Shown piece after piece: positions 44,330-55,459 of a stretch of DNA of 64,000 nt. A program made the position numbers and the translations under genes. The DNA lies in the NCBI GenBank assembly GCA_018343915.1, contig JABRWF010000008.1, positions 248,001-312,000 on the forward strand, read 5' to 3'. The notes beneath the pieces are model-generated. The model was not told the origin of the DNA, made no database searches, and saw nothing but the letters and a program-made list of their open reading frames with translations. Source of the DNA: Agroathelia rolfsii (lineage: Eukaryota > Basidiomycota > Agaricomycetes > Amylocorticiales > Amylocorticiaceae). Positions within the stretch are counted from its first letter, which is position 1. Each line of letters begins with the position of its first letter.

Positions 44330-46993
44330 CTATACCTTCTCCAGAAGATCGTCAATCTTGAGGTCCATCTCCAATATTGCCTTTTCACGTCCCTTGTAGT
44401 GCAGTGCAATGATAAATGTGCCAGGGGAAGGAGATGTGAGATTGAAGTAGATGTTGGGTCGTCTATACAAGGATCAGTTATGTAGTAACACTAGGGAGAG
44501 AGATAATGAACATACCTGTTCTCAGGAACAGTGCTCTCGACAATAATGCCTTCTTTCTCGAGCTGAGCATGAGTGAACCGGTACGGGCCAAGCACGACTG
44601 CCTTGGTCGGCTTCTTCTCTTTGCCGTCAACGGTGATGACACCAACACCAGTCGTGACGCCCTTGTCTTTCGTAGCATTAAGCCGGACGTTCTGAAGATA
44701 TGCCTTATATTGCTCCAGCTGGCTACGCATATAATTGTTGTGATCGCAGATGGTCTTGTAAACCGCCTCGAGACTCTTGGTCTCCAGCAGAACCTTCTCA
44801 CGCAAGTTGCCCAAATGCACAAGTTCCGCAGCAACCTCTTCCTGCATAAGTTTGAATCCATCGGCAGAATCTACCACTTTTTGTTCCTGAAGATCACGGA
44901 GCATCTCTTTGACCTTTATACCTTTCCGTACGAGCGTAGCATCCTTGGTAGTGGCGGCACGCTCGGCGATAGCAGCAAGGTCGTATGGAGGCTTGTCAGC
45001 AAACTGAGGCAGAGATCGGATGAGTTGGACGAAGATCGATTTAGCCTCCATATACAGCATGTCAGCCTGAGAGACAGAATCCATAAGGGCGGATTGAAGG
45101 TCTTGAATGGGCGTCTCCCATCGGCTGTAAAGAGGAAGCTCGATAGTTCGGTTCTCCTTCCGAGGAACTTGGGCCGGCGCCGAGCCAAGCTCGTCCATCA
45201 ATAAGCGTAAATGTTGTTTATCATTCGGTGACTGGAGAAAAAAGAAATCAACAATGGGTTGAGTCAATGTGGACGAAACAAACACATACCAAGGTCTCAA
45301 TGTGCTGCAAAATTAACGAATGCGTATTATAGAGCTCATTCATGGTGATATGTATCATGAGGTCCTTCTTGGACAAGGCCATGTATTGGTCTATCTATCA
45401 AGCGATAACGACTATAAGGGGGACGCAAAGAAAGAAAAGACATCAACCATACCTCCAATGTTTCGTAAAAGTCGCCAACCTCGCAGAGGTTGTTGAGGAA
45501 TTGATTGATCCGCGCCTTGTTGTTTTCAACGAAAGGGTTCAGAGACATCATGTACTGTTCCTTGGCATAGGATGGTTTGTTTGCAAGATTTTGCAGCATC
45601 TTGGCGATCTATACAAGGATTTAGGGATGACAAATGAAGACGTGTGATGTCCCTTACTAAAGTCAATGTACGCCGTGGATGCTTAGCTGGCACGCCTTCG
45701 ACCAGCATATATGCTTGAGGGGTCACGATGGCAGGATTAATGAAACGAAGGAAGAAGAAACCGCCGATGAGAGAGCAGATAGCATAATCCGTCGCTTCAG
45801 GGTATTTTCTCTGTTAAACAAGGATAAACAAAACCATTCCACTTTGGATACGGAGAACTCACCCTGGTGAGACTCCTGATTTGCTTGCAGATCCAGCGAA
45901 TTCCATAAGGAACAGATTCCATGCTTTCAATGATGGTTATCAAGAAACTGTTCGCGATCTCCATGAGCATCGTAAGACGAGGGGCAATGATGGCTTGGAC
46001 ATCTCCATTGGCGGCGGCAACCTCTGGTGCTACGCCGCGCGACAGATTGGGAGGCAGGGATCCTTGCTCCTCTTCAATTTGGTTTATCATTTGCTCATAC
46101 ACCTGCGATAAAAAAATGTATTCAGATACCGTTTATGCCGAGAAAAGTTGATAACCACCTTAACAGGATTAATTTCCAAATTCAGATCCTTGTGTTCAAT
46201 TAAACTGTTGATACGTTCCGCGAGCACACTCTTGAGATAACTCTGACCTGGGCCACGTCGTGTGTATGTAGTCATCATACGAGAAACAGGAGTGTTGGCT
46301 CGTAGAAGGGATCCAAACTCGGTGGCAGTTTCGAACTGCGCGGACAAGACGGATTGAAACATAGTCAGGAGAAGATGCTCCTCACGGCTCTCGTATTGAT
46401 TTCCGTATAGGGTGAACATAACTGTCTGTAGTAGCGTATCTATTTCGGACAGACTGACAAGGCGACATAGTGCTGCGATATGTCGGGGTTCGGCCTGTAA
46501 CAAGAAGAAGAGGTTGGAATATTGCTGGAGTTTTCGGTCGTCGGGGTAGTGGCCTTCGGTTGCATCTACGTCTTCTAGCGTCCGTTCAACTTCGCGTTGC
46601 TGGTATAGCGTGCTATGCGTTAGCTGTGCTCAACTGCGGAGTGAGGCAATGCACATACCTCATCGAGAGCCATGCGATTCTGGATAAGTAGAGCAATTCT
46701 TGAGTCGAGGTAGCGGACATCACGATCTAAAACAAAATTCTTCTTGGATTGGGCAGAGATCCTTGATTTGAGATCTCTGAGACGTTTCTGGGCTACAGGA
46801 AAAGATGAACAAGAGAAAGGTGGATCTCATGCGAGTGAGGTTACGGACCCCTTGCAAGTTCATCTTCGACCTCGACATCCTGCTCGGCGGCCATGCTGAA
46901 CAGGGCAGTGACACTGTATCGATTCGTGTTCCTATTCGTAAGCCGCCGTGAAGCAACGCTCCCCAAGGAGCTAGGCTGGTCGGGGTAAGACAT
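44168..46993 (-). CDS. Ras GTPase-activating protein with RasGAP and RasGAP_C domains
   Basis: The N-terminal region has a coiled-coil-like segment ([21 protein letters not shown]). The RasGAP domain follows over exons 45,300-46,500: [35 protein letters not shown] with the arginine finger in [19 protein letters not shown] and [16 protein letters not shown], the FLR motif that stabilises the finger. The long exon 44491-45230 is the helical RasGAP_C region, ending [29 protein letters not shown] and [11 protein letters not shown]. This layout matches fungal Gap1/Sar1-like RasGAPs, which shut off Ras1 in mating and morphogenesis; no IQ motifs or calponin domain were seen, so it is not a full IQGAP. 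All key catalytic elements are present. At least eight introns occur. Confidence 0.88.
44303..44330. repeat. poly-A run (poly-T on the coding strand) in a RasGAP intron
   Basis: About 26-28 uninterrupted A residues. On the minus strand this is a poly-T close to the splice donor of the last intron of the RasGAP gene. It is likely to be length-variable and prone to sequencing error. Confidence 0.85.
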
Positions 46994-47375
46994 GATGATA
47001 GTGTGCGTTTCTCGCTGGGCGCGTCGCGATGGTGGTCGTGAGGGAGTTCAGAGGGCAGTGGGAAGCAGAGAGGGAGAGAAAGAAAGACACAGGTTAAAGC
47101 AGAGAAATACAGAAAGCAAGAGGGGTGGGGTATATCGAGAGGAATGGCCCAGACGAGGGGAGCGAAGGGAGGGTGATTGTAGTAGAAGGAATACCAGTAA
47201 ATACTCTAAGTGGTCAAGTAATTACTGCAAACAACTGCCGTCGGCTCCCGGATCTCTCTCACATTGTTCTCTTTAGCACTGGCACTGGCCGCCACTCACA
47301 GCACGACCGTAAGCATAGCAATCATTAGCATAATCATTCCTAATATACTCTTGTTCCTAATACCATTGCTCCTCA
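46994..47375. other. intergenic region
   Basis: The RasGAP promoter and the RIM20 3' flank share this interval. It has a purine-rich strand (AGAGAGGGAGAGAAAGAAAG, about 47065-47090) and no gene signal. Confidence 0.5.
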
Positions 47376-50300
47376 TCATCGTCGCACCTTACCCTGGCCA
47401 GGTGGAGGCGGCAGATCCGACGACTCCCATTCCCCAGAGTTCAGCGACGGCAGTCCAACGGCCACCTTCTTCTTCGTCATGGGCGTCGACACCGTGGGTG
47501 ACATGGGCACCATCGTTGGTACATCCGGCATTTGAGGTAGCATCGTGGGGGGTGCCCGTTGCACGGTTTTCGGTGCCCGCGGTTTGCGAAGCGATTTCAT
47601 TGGCGTTGCCTGGGGCTCCGCGAAGGTCGCTTGTGGGAGCGGTTCGGGCTGCCGCTCGACAATTGGTGATTCTGGAGCTAGAGCCTCTAGTCGTGTCTCC
47701 ACCTCTTCCTCTTCCTTCTCGTCTTCCTCGAATGGTTGCTGATCGGGCTCACTTGCCACGAGCTCCTGTGTTGATGTTGATAACGCACTTGGATGGCAAA
47801 ACGTTAATTGGCGGAAACAGCATCATGATCAGTAGCTTGCTTACTGTGCTTCCGAGCTCCGTTCCAGGCACCACGTTTTGCAACTGTCCCGGAATTTCGT
47901 CAAAATGCCAACCATGTTGTTGTAAAACTTGACAGCATGATTGAGCATCTCCAAGTGATAAAATGATCGGATCGGCAGACCTTTAAACCCTCCTCAAGAT
48001 TTCGAACGATCTCCTGATACCCCATGAATGCCGTGTTGAGATTCTGTATTGTTTCCTTCCTGGCTTGGACGGCGCCTTCGTTCTTCCTGGACTTTAAGAA
48101 TGCCTCGTTACGCACCTAAGAAGAAAGAAGCATGATGAATTTTCCAGCTAACAGGACAGCGTAGCAAGCACATACCGTGATTTGATCCAACAAAGCCTTT
48201 TGGTTTGCTTCACTGTCCTTCATGTCTTGAATAAATTTATCATACTTTTTCATCTCGTCATCCATCACATCCTGCAACATAGGGGGTGTCACAACTGTCC
48301 ACCTTTCGAACCCTGTTGCCGTCCTCATTATCCTTTCGGTGATATCATCCGCGTTCATCAAGCGCTCGCAACGCCGTCTCGTCTCGTTCCTAGTTCGTTT
48401 AAGGCTCTCTAGCGACTCAAGAGCTACCCGAATTGCTCGAGCATGTCTCTGCGTATCACTTCCACTTCTGGACGGTCCCGTAGTCTGCGGCAAAAGTTTC
48501 TCTAGTTTTTCCTAATCATCATATTCCAGCACCCCATGAAAGTAAGTACATATCGCCATCAACAAAAAGATTTGAGTTACCGGAGGAAGCATAAGTTGAT
48601 CGATACTGTCAGCGTAATCATCCCACTTTCTTAACACCTCTGCATCGCTCTGCGTAGCTTGTTGCAGAATATGTCGATATTTGTCGTGCTTGTCAATAAA
48701 TGACCTATTAGCTTCACTGGATGGTGGACGCAAGACCCCTTGGGTTTCTCTAATGAGCTCGTCCTCCTCAAACTCCTGGTCTAGAAGATCCATGACCTAT
48801 AGAATGCGTTGGTCCATGAAAAGCCTTTCCCATTCAAACAAAGCATTACCTCTTCAAGCAGACGCACATTCACTTGAGCCAGCTTTTCCAGATCCGATAA
48901 TGATGAATCGACAAAATGGGGGCCATTTTGCTTACGCACTTCCTCGGCGCTTTTGAGCAAACTTGGAGGTAATCCTACAACTTGGTCGAGTGCTTCGAGA
49001 GAAGCTGGTAATTGTAGATTATAAAGGACCCTATTCACATGTTAATATCGATATCTTTGAGCTTGAGAAAGAAGTAAACACACTTATCGGCTTCTTGCGT
49101 AAGTTTATCGGCCTCGTCAAACACAAGGTTTTGTATGAGGTCTTTCCTATTTTCATTGTAAATGTCTGGAGAAATGTTATAAAATCTGAACCTAAAACGG
49201 AGGGGAAAGCGTAAACGAACCGATGGCTTGCCGTGCACCTAGGCTAATCATGGATCCAAATATCGTGTCTTCGTTTCCGAGCTGTTTTTGCGGGTCTTCC
49301 AGGCCTGCAGGAACAGTGCTGGCTACAACAGATGCACCAGCAATAGGGGGTAGGGCGCTTAACGAAGGTACATCCTGGTGATAGATAAGATCATTATCCC
49401 GTTCGCATCTTGTGTAGTCCGATTGAACTTGATCAAGTAAAGACTACTCATGTAAAGTCAAAATATGAGTTGAATTTCTATTGACGCTTCCAAACCTTTG
49501 TATCCTGCATTACGGCATCAGCGACTCTTCCTCGTCGTGCGACATCATACGCTCTCTTGGCCAGGGCAAGCGATTCTCCTAATCGAGCTTGTTCAACTCC
49601 ATATCTTGACAATGGCTTGTCAATATGATGTCGATGATTAAAATGTTGAATAAACCAACCGGTTTGCTTCTAACTCCTCCATGCTCTTCCTATATTGTGC
49701 AACAGCAGAAAAATGAAGTTGTTTCACCTCGAGATGTGCGATCCAACTCTAAGCAATCAGTCAGTTGCTTTTTTTGACTAATTGCTTGTTGTATTTACAA
49801 CTAACAGAAGGAAATATATTTTTGACTTCACTATCGCTACGGATGAAGTCTAACGATGCGCTGTAGTAAGCAGCCACCTACTGTTGATTAGTCTCACAAG
49901 TATTGTCATGGCGAGATATTTGCTCATACTTGAGTTGACAGCTTCGCTATTGTACCATTCTTGAAGCCTTGAAACATCAGATGTAAGCAAGAGCATAAAA
50001 TGACTCAAGGCAGTAAGTACTGCACCTGTTCTAGCCTTTTGCCATGCACATTCCTGAGCTTGAGCCAACATCAACTGTTCAAGGCTGTTGATAAAGGGTT
50101 CCGTGAGATCTATCGGTATTTCTTCACCATGAGGTACAACCAATTTTGGGAGTACGTTTTTGGCCAAGAAGGAGAATACACCTGCGGCATTCTACCTTTT
50201 ATTTCAGTTAAAAGATTATCAAATGGTGTCGAAAGGGCGAACCTTGAAATGTGCTGTGGCTCGTTTAATGCCTTCATCCTTTGACCGATCTTCGTCAACC

Positions 50301-50801
50301 GCTAATTGGGAGTATAATGCCCCAAGGTTCAAAAGCACAGAGCATCTATCGAATTGTAGATCGTGTAGGGTATCCTCTGGAACAGACCTAGGGGGAGAAA
50401 AGACGCGATGGTATGCAACTTCTAGCCCGATCTTTGAAAGGAAAATAACTCCTTTTGAGTACCAGCATGTGCCACCTGCGTACGAAGAGACTACTGACAT
50501 CAGGAGGTAGCTTCGTGAGTATTGATACTAATTGTGAATGATATCTATAGAAGCATATCACAAAATGTCAGATGGCATGCATTGGTTGGAGCCACCAGCA
50601 TACCGACGTAAGTAGGGCATCCACTTGATTGACATGTATGACGCCAGAGATAGCATCCTGTCTTAGCTTTTCCCATCGACCAATGTCCCATTTGAACTCT
50701 TCCGGATGGGCCTCCCCATGCGCAAGCAGGTAGTCATTCACAGCTTCTCTGATTGGAGCCGTGTAGCCAACTTTGAACGGTATTGAGAGCTGATTGGGCA
50801 T
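47376..50801 (-). CDS. RIM20: RIM20/PalA, BRO1-domain protein of the ambient-pH signalling pathway
   Basis: The start MPNQLSIPFKVGYTAPIREAVNDY is the PalA/Rim20 type rather than the Bro1 type. The BRO1 domain continues through IHVNQVDALL, GLEVAYHRVFSPPRSVPEDTL, DRCSVLLNLGALYSQLA and KRATAHFK. Next come NAAGVFSFLAKNVLPKL, MLAQAQECAWQKA and FYNISPDIYNENRKDLIQNL. The coiled V-domain spans about 48.0-49.2 kb. The last exon (47376-47759) is acidic, then Pro-rich, ending SSDLPPPPGQGK, as in the family's proline-rich tail. Rim20 binds ESCRT-III (Vps32/Snf7) and YPxL motifs in Rim101/PacC to trigger its processing. More than ten small introns are present. The family call is firm; PalA versus Bro1 is judged from the N-terminal residues. 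Confidence 0.85.
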
Positions 50802-51029
50802 TGTTGCACAGATGCGCTGCTAGTAAAGTGAAATAAGGTCTTGTCTAGAACAGAAAAGCCCAGTACACAGTCCGAGTCGATGTCGTAGTCTGTTTGTAAA
50901 TGGTGGGCTTAGGACAACCTTATGATGCTGCAGCCGCGGCACTGCCGCGGAGATCTAATCACTGCAAGCTCTGCCGCGAAGACCTGCTAAGAACCCTAGA
51001 CACATGACAATGACCTGAGTGATACTACA

Positions 51030-51500
51030 TGATATCACAGAACAGTTCGACCTCACACGACAGACGAATTCGAGTATTATGATCCCTACTTGAATACCCT
51101 CCTCAGCGATGTCTTTCCGCACTCGGAGTACCACCAAATTGTTTAACAGTTGAAAGGGCCCATCATACTCGGATCTGTTGATTTTACTACGACATACACA
51201 AGCGCAAACGCCCTGTTGTGTTCACCCAGATAAAAATTTTCATCAACATAAACAATAGGGAGAATCGTGAGCCAGTTGATCGCCAAATGAGGGAGCACTT
51301 CCACCGTTTGATTGACTCGCTCTCAATTGCTGTTCTGTATGGCATGAGCGCTACGCAGAGCTGATACACACTACAAGTGCGAGAAAGATAATTGGAGGTT
51401 AACTCCAGTGGCCATTCCTAAATTCGTCAATGATGCTGCTCCTGCCGGAATATGACAATAGGAGTTGATGGGACCTACGGGAGAACGAACCACCACGACT
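51030..51500 (+). pseudogene. relic of another conserved fungal gene family
   Basis: Short conserved pieces are visible in changing frames: EFEYYDPYLNTLLSDVFPHS at 51066, then a stop and frame change, RKRPVVFTQIKIFI and DRQMREHFHRLIDSLSIAVL near 51205-51340, and WRLTPVAIPKFVNDAAPAGI near 51390-51450, then stops. I associate this order with a large uncharacterised agaricomycete family, recalled from memory only. At least three frame breaks rule out an active gene. Confidence 0.55.
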
Positions 51501-51790
51501 GTCAGACAGCATGTCAAATCTATGTGTGTAGCCATTAAAAGTCGCCCGAATGATGGAGGGAGATGATACCCGAAATTTGCTTATGTTGTTTAATTATATC
51601 TTAATTTTCTGCCATAACGTTCTCAATACTGCGATTTCAAACCATTTGATCAGTCAACAGGACCGTCCTCAATTTATCATTCAATGTGCTGGAGACGTAG
51701 CATAAATTCAAACGCGTAGCACTGGTGTTTACTCACGGAAACCAATAAATTATCATAACTCCGGGACTAATAGTATTGAACGACAGAATG

Positions 51791-53556
51791 CTAATTCGAC
51801 TGGGCCGACTCCCATTTCTTCCAGAACGCAGGTTTAGTCTTCTCCAATTTTTCCATTAACTGGGACAGGTACTGTCTTATTGACTCCTCAATTGCTTGGA
51901 CAGCTTCCTGTTTCTTTTTATCAGAATCCAATTCAGCTATCGTAGCGGTACTATCAGGTTCGTTTGGGGGTAAGGGCTGTTAAAAAGTCGGGAAAATAAA
52001 TAAATAAATTAGAGTATGCAATATGCAGTACCCGAGGGACGACCTCACTTTAGCTTTAGTCAACATCTCTAGGAAATGCGCTTCTTGTCTCAACCGTATC
52101 CACCGTCTATTTTCAACTACGGTTTCGTTGTCCAAGGAAACTACTCGAGGATCATCCATGTTAACTGGACGATGTTTTATTTGTTCTAGGATACCCTTGG
52201 ATCGCAGCCGTTCTTCTAGCCACGAACGAAGCCGTTCATTGGTGGGTGTGCTTTGTAAAGGCCCAAAGGAAGTGCTGGTTATGCCACTAAACCAAGTCCA
52301 CCGATCGGGGCGAAGGGCATGAATGCCATGTTCACCACTAATAAAATCGTTGTAAAAGTCAACCAGGCCTGACCATGCTTCGTCTGGCTTTATCGGCTCA
52401 GAATTATTTACGAAATACATGGAAGCCTATATTTGAGAAGCAGAGTTAGTATCACAACCATAGAGCTTCAACTTCTAGAAACCAACATCTTGCATATAGG
52501 CCGCGACAACGCAAGTACAAGAGAATGATTTTTTCTCGCCATTCAACATAACTTCATCATGGGCATATTGCATCAGATATGCAGGGATGAGTACAGGGTA
52601 CACAGCAAGCTGGGTGGTTGATAGGTAAATGAAAGAAAAAGACGGGAGTTTAACGGGAATCAGCTTACTAAATCGAATTCAATACTTTCGGGCAAAAAAC
52701 ATGTTTCATCCTGCAAAACCGTCTGGGTCGGAGATAGAGATTTTATTTGCGGGATGCTGTCCAGAGGGGAGTTGGTATAGGGAAGGCAGAGAACATCAAC
52801 ACCGTATTGTCGCGAGAGATCTTCGCTAAACGAGACTGCCATGGGGAACCCCGCACTCTCGAGTACGGATCCTGAAAGCTCATCCTCGCGACCTACATCA
52901 TTGAAAGACAGACGAGACATAGGTTCAAAGCTAAATCCTGGAATCATTCAGAATCCTGCCCCGACAATGCACGAACGGACAAACCTGGAAGATACCTAAA
53001 TTTACGTATTTAATCATTCAGCATTATTCGAAAAAATTACCAAGGACTCACGAATGATAGAAGCTTATTGAACCGGCTTCTTTCTTAAGAATGGTGCTCA
53101 ATCAGTTGAATGTCGACAAAATTTATTGAATGAATATTTATTACAAGACTGGGGTTTCCCCGGAGGCGAAAATCCGCACGTGCATGTGCATCAATGTACC
53201 ATCCTGGGAGATACACTGCTTGCATCTTCTGTGGGCGAGTCGGCTCGAAAAAGCCTGGCAAGAACTCGGCCCCAAGAGAACGCAATGTGCCGGACATGTC
53301 AAAAACATGGCAAGAAGCAAACGCGGCTGCTCGTTCAATTGCTTCTTGAGGCGTCACAGCAAATGGAAAGGCTAAGCAGAAATATTCCACACATGTCAGA
53401 ACCATCATAGCAGGCTCTAAACATTCGAGGGTGGTGGGGAAGACCTTTGACTTTGGGATGATATCTTATAGCTCCAGAGTGCCTTGGCGGGCTGGTATGT
53501 ATGCTGCGCGAGAGTATCACAGGAACTCGAGACGCCTTGCGTATGTATATCATCAT
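51791..53556 (-). CDS. conserved fungal protein, probably mitochondrial, function unknown
   Basis: The first exon reads MMIYIRKASRVPVILSRSIHTSPPRHSG, a basic, acid-free presequence with a typical RSIHTSP cleavage region. Later exons read AFPFAVTPQEAIERAAAFAS, LGAEFLPGFFEPTRPQKMQAVYLPGWYIDA, GFSFEPMSRLSFND, FPMAVSFSEDLSRQYGVDVLCLPY and LAVYPVLIPAYLMQYA. The C-terminal part is helical and acidic (EAVQAIEESIRQYLSQLMEK). I recall this domain order from uncharacterised fungal mitochondrial proteins, with the FPFAVTP and LPGF-FEPxRP motifs as hallmarks. There is no enzymatic motif. About seven introns are present. The stop codon at 51791-51793 was read from the in-frame end of the last exon. Confidence 0.7.
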
Positions 53557-54520
53557 TGGTAGATATGAAGATCAGCCTGAATAGTGCTTAAAGCCCGCAG
53601 GCAACTATGGTGGCACAAGAGTAAGGTACCTGGATCGTAACGGTGGCTGCACCCCGGAAGCAGAATCAACGAGAAGCCCGGAGCTGGCCGCGATGAGCTT
53701 CGAGCGTTGGCCGCCAGTGCCAATGGTTATGCGCCACGCGCTTTGCAATCATAATAGCTTTTGTAACTGAACTTGAAGTCGCCTGGTAGTTATTGAGACC
53801 AGTATGCAATTTCAATAGTGGCTTACCAGTACTAATATCGAAAATGCTATGGTAGAATTGAGCTCAAAGACTACTAGGTCATCCACGCTTGGTTTCCTCT
53901 TCCGAATCTGGTTGGCTTGACATCAGTAGCTGGGTGGCAAGTCCTCGGCGAAACCTACTCATTTGTTAGCAATGCTCAATAGGCCTGGATTATTAGACTG
54001 AATTCCATCATGCATATGACACAACAGACTGTATTGACACTGAAAACAATCTGGGCTCATTTCTATCTATTTTATTGCTCAAGGCCGGTGCTCTTACAGA
54101 TGCCCTATTACCACTGGCACCTACTATGGAATGGATACTAATGGAGATTCAAATCCCAACACATTACTCGTATCCACTATCCTGCTTTTTCATCTTCATA
54201 TCGGGCGGTGTAAAAATTATGCGCTCGGTAGTCAAACAATTCTCTCTGATAGGGAGTTGGCCTATGCTGCTGGTCTGGCATCGTCGCATGACCAGAAGAC
54301 ACAGGATGATGTCTTGGCTTGTGGCTGTAGCAGATACGTACATCGTCCGGTGTTCGCGGTACACCTACATAGCATAGTTCGTTGTCTGCTCTTATGCTTG
54401 ACTTGGATTACGACCTTTCACGGTCCGGCATCGGATACTTATGAAATCATCTTGGCTATTCGAGCTACTCGTTAAATACTGCCCAACAGCTTTCGTCCTT
54501 CTCCCGATTTATCACTCACT
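53557..54520. other. intergenic region
   Basis: An open frame at 54131-54475 (about 114 codons) has no recognised family and no clear splice partners. The rest shows no coding signal. It is probably a regulatory and intergenic stretch. Confidence 0.4.
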
Positions 54521-55004
54521 ATGTCGTCTGTAATGCAGTGGCCCGTCGTCCAGCGAGGCCAAGTAATTGCAAACGTTTCTGGCGAAGTTACTGTACAGCT
54601 TCCTGCACAAGGATATGGCCAATATTGTCTCAGCTTTCGGTATACCCCTCGTGGGCAGAGTGAAATACCTGCACAAGTAATGGCTGGCGAAGTCACGCTC
54701 ACTCGACCTGAGACAAATCAATCGGCTGTATATCGGCCAAGTATTCAATAGTATGTTTGACGTTTATGTGTACCAGATACAATGATAGTGACACTCCTGT
54801 TATGACTCATCTGTAAAATAGTAATGCAATGTTCATCCGACTCACGCCAAGCGATATGAGACCCTTCAGGTGCACTATGCGTGCGAGGCTTGGAGTTTCC
54901 GACGCGCAGGTACGCATACTCTGTCCTTCTGTTCCATTGTAACCTTTATAAGGAGGCTTTAATCCATTCTTTAGGTAAACTGGTATCTTCGGAAACAACC
55001 CTGA
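54521..55004 (+). CDS. small orphan protein, three exons
   Basis: ATG at 54521 opens MSSVMQWPVVQRGQVIANVSGE and runs ~76 codons. A GTATGT donor at 54751 and an acceptor near 54822 join to YNAMFIRLTPSDMRPFRCTM. A second intron (54900-54974) joins DAQ to VNWYLRKQP and TGA at 55002-55004, for a total near 115 residues. Both introns have good GT-AG ends and keep the frame, which supports a real gene. The sequence is beta-rich without a signal peptide or membrane segment. No family was recognised. Confidence 0.5.
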
Positions 55005-55459
55005 TATAGTGATCATCATGACTCCGGCCCAGATAGTTGTGTCGCTCAATAAGTGTCGGTTTCTCCTTGGCCTTTCATTATCGTCTACATAGTACCATCT
55101 ACCGATATCATCTTTACATTTTTGCATGTAAATTGATTATTGTGGCATGTCATCGACTCATCGAGATACGGAATGAGTACTATTATCTCCATCGATTTGA
55201 TCTGTGAGCCAATCCCCTGATTCACACTCAATTGAAGAACGTTCCTGTTAGCATGTACATCATACGGCTTTTACGGGTCGCATTTAAAATTTCTGCCCCT
55301 GCCCTAATAACTAGATATTATAACTGACTGACATAGTAATGGAAGTGATCGCATCTTAACACCGATGACACAAATATTCAAATAAATATATAGTAATGCA
55401 GCGTTCTCAGACTATCTTAATACAAGAAAATGTCACTATGCTCGAGTACACGGATGTCA
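55005..55459. other. intergenic region
   Basis: The convergent 3' flanks of the orphan gene and the dehydrogenase gene. It is AT-rich, with no further feature. Confidence 0.5.
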
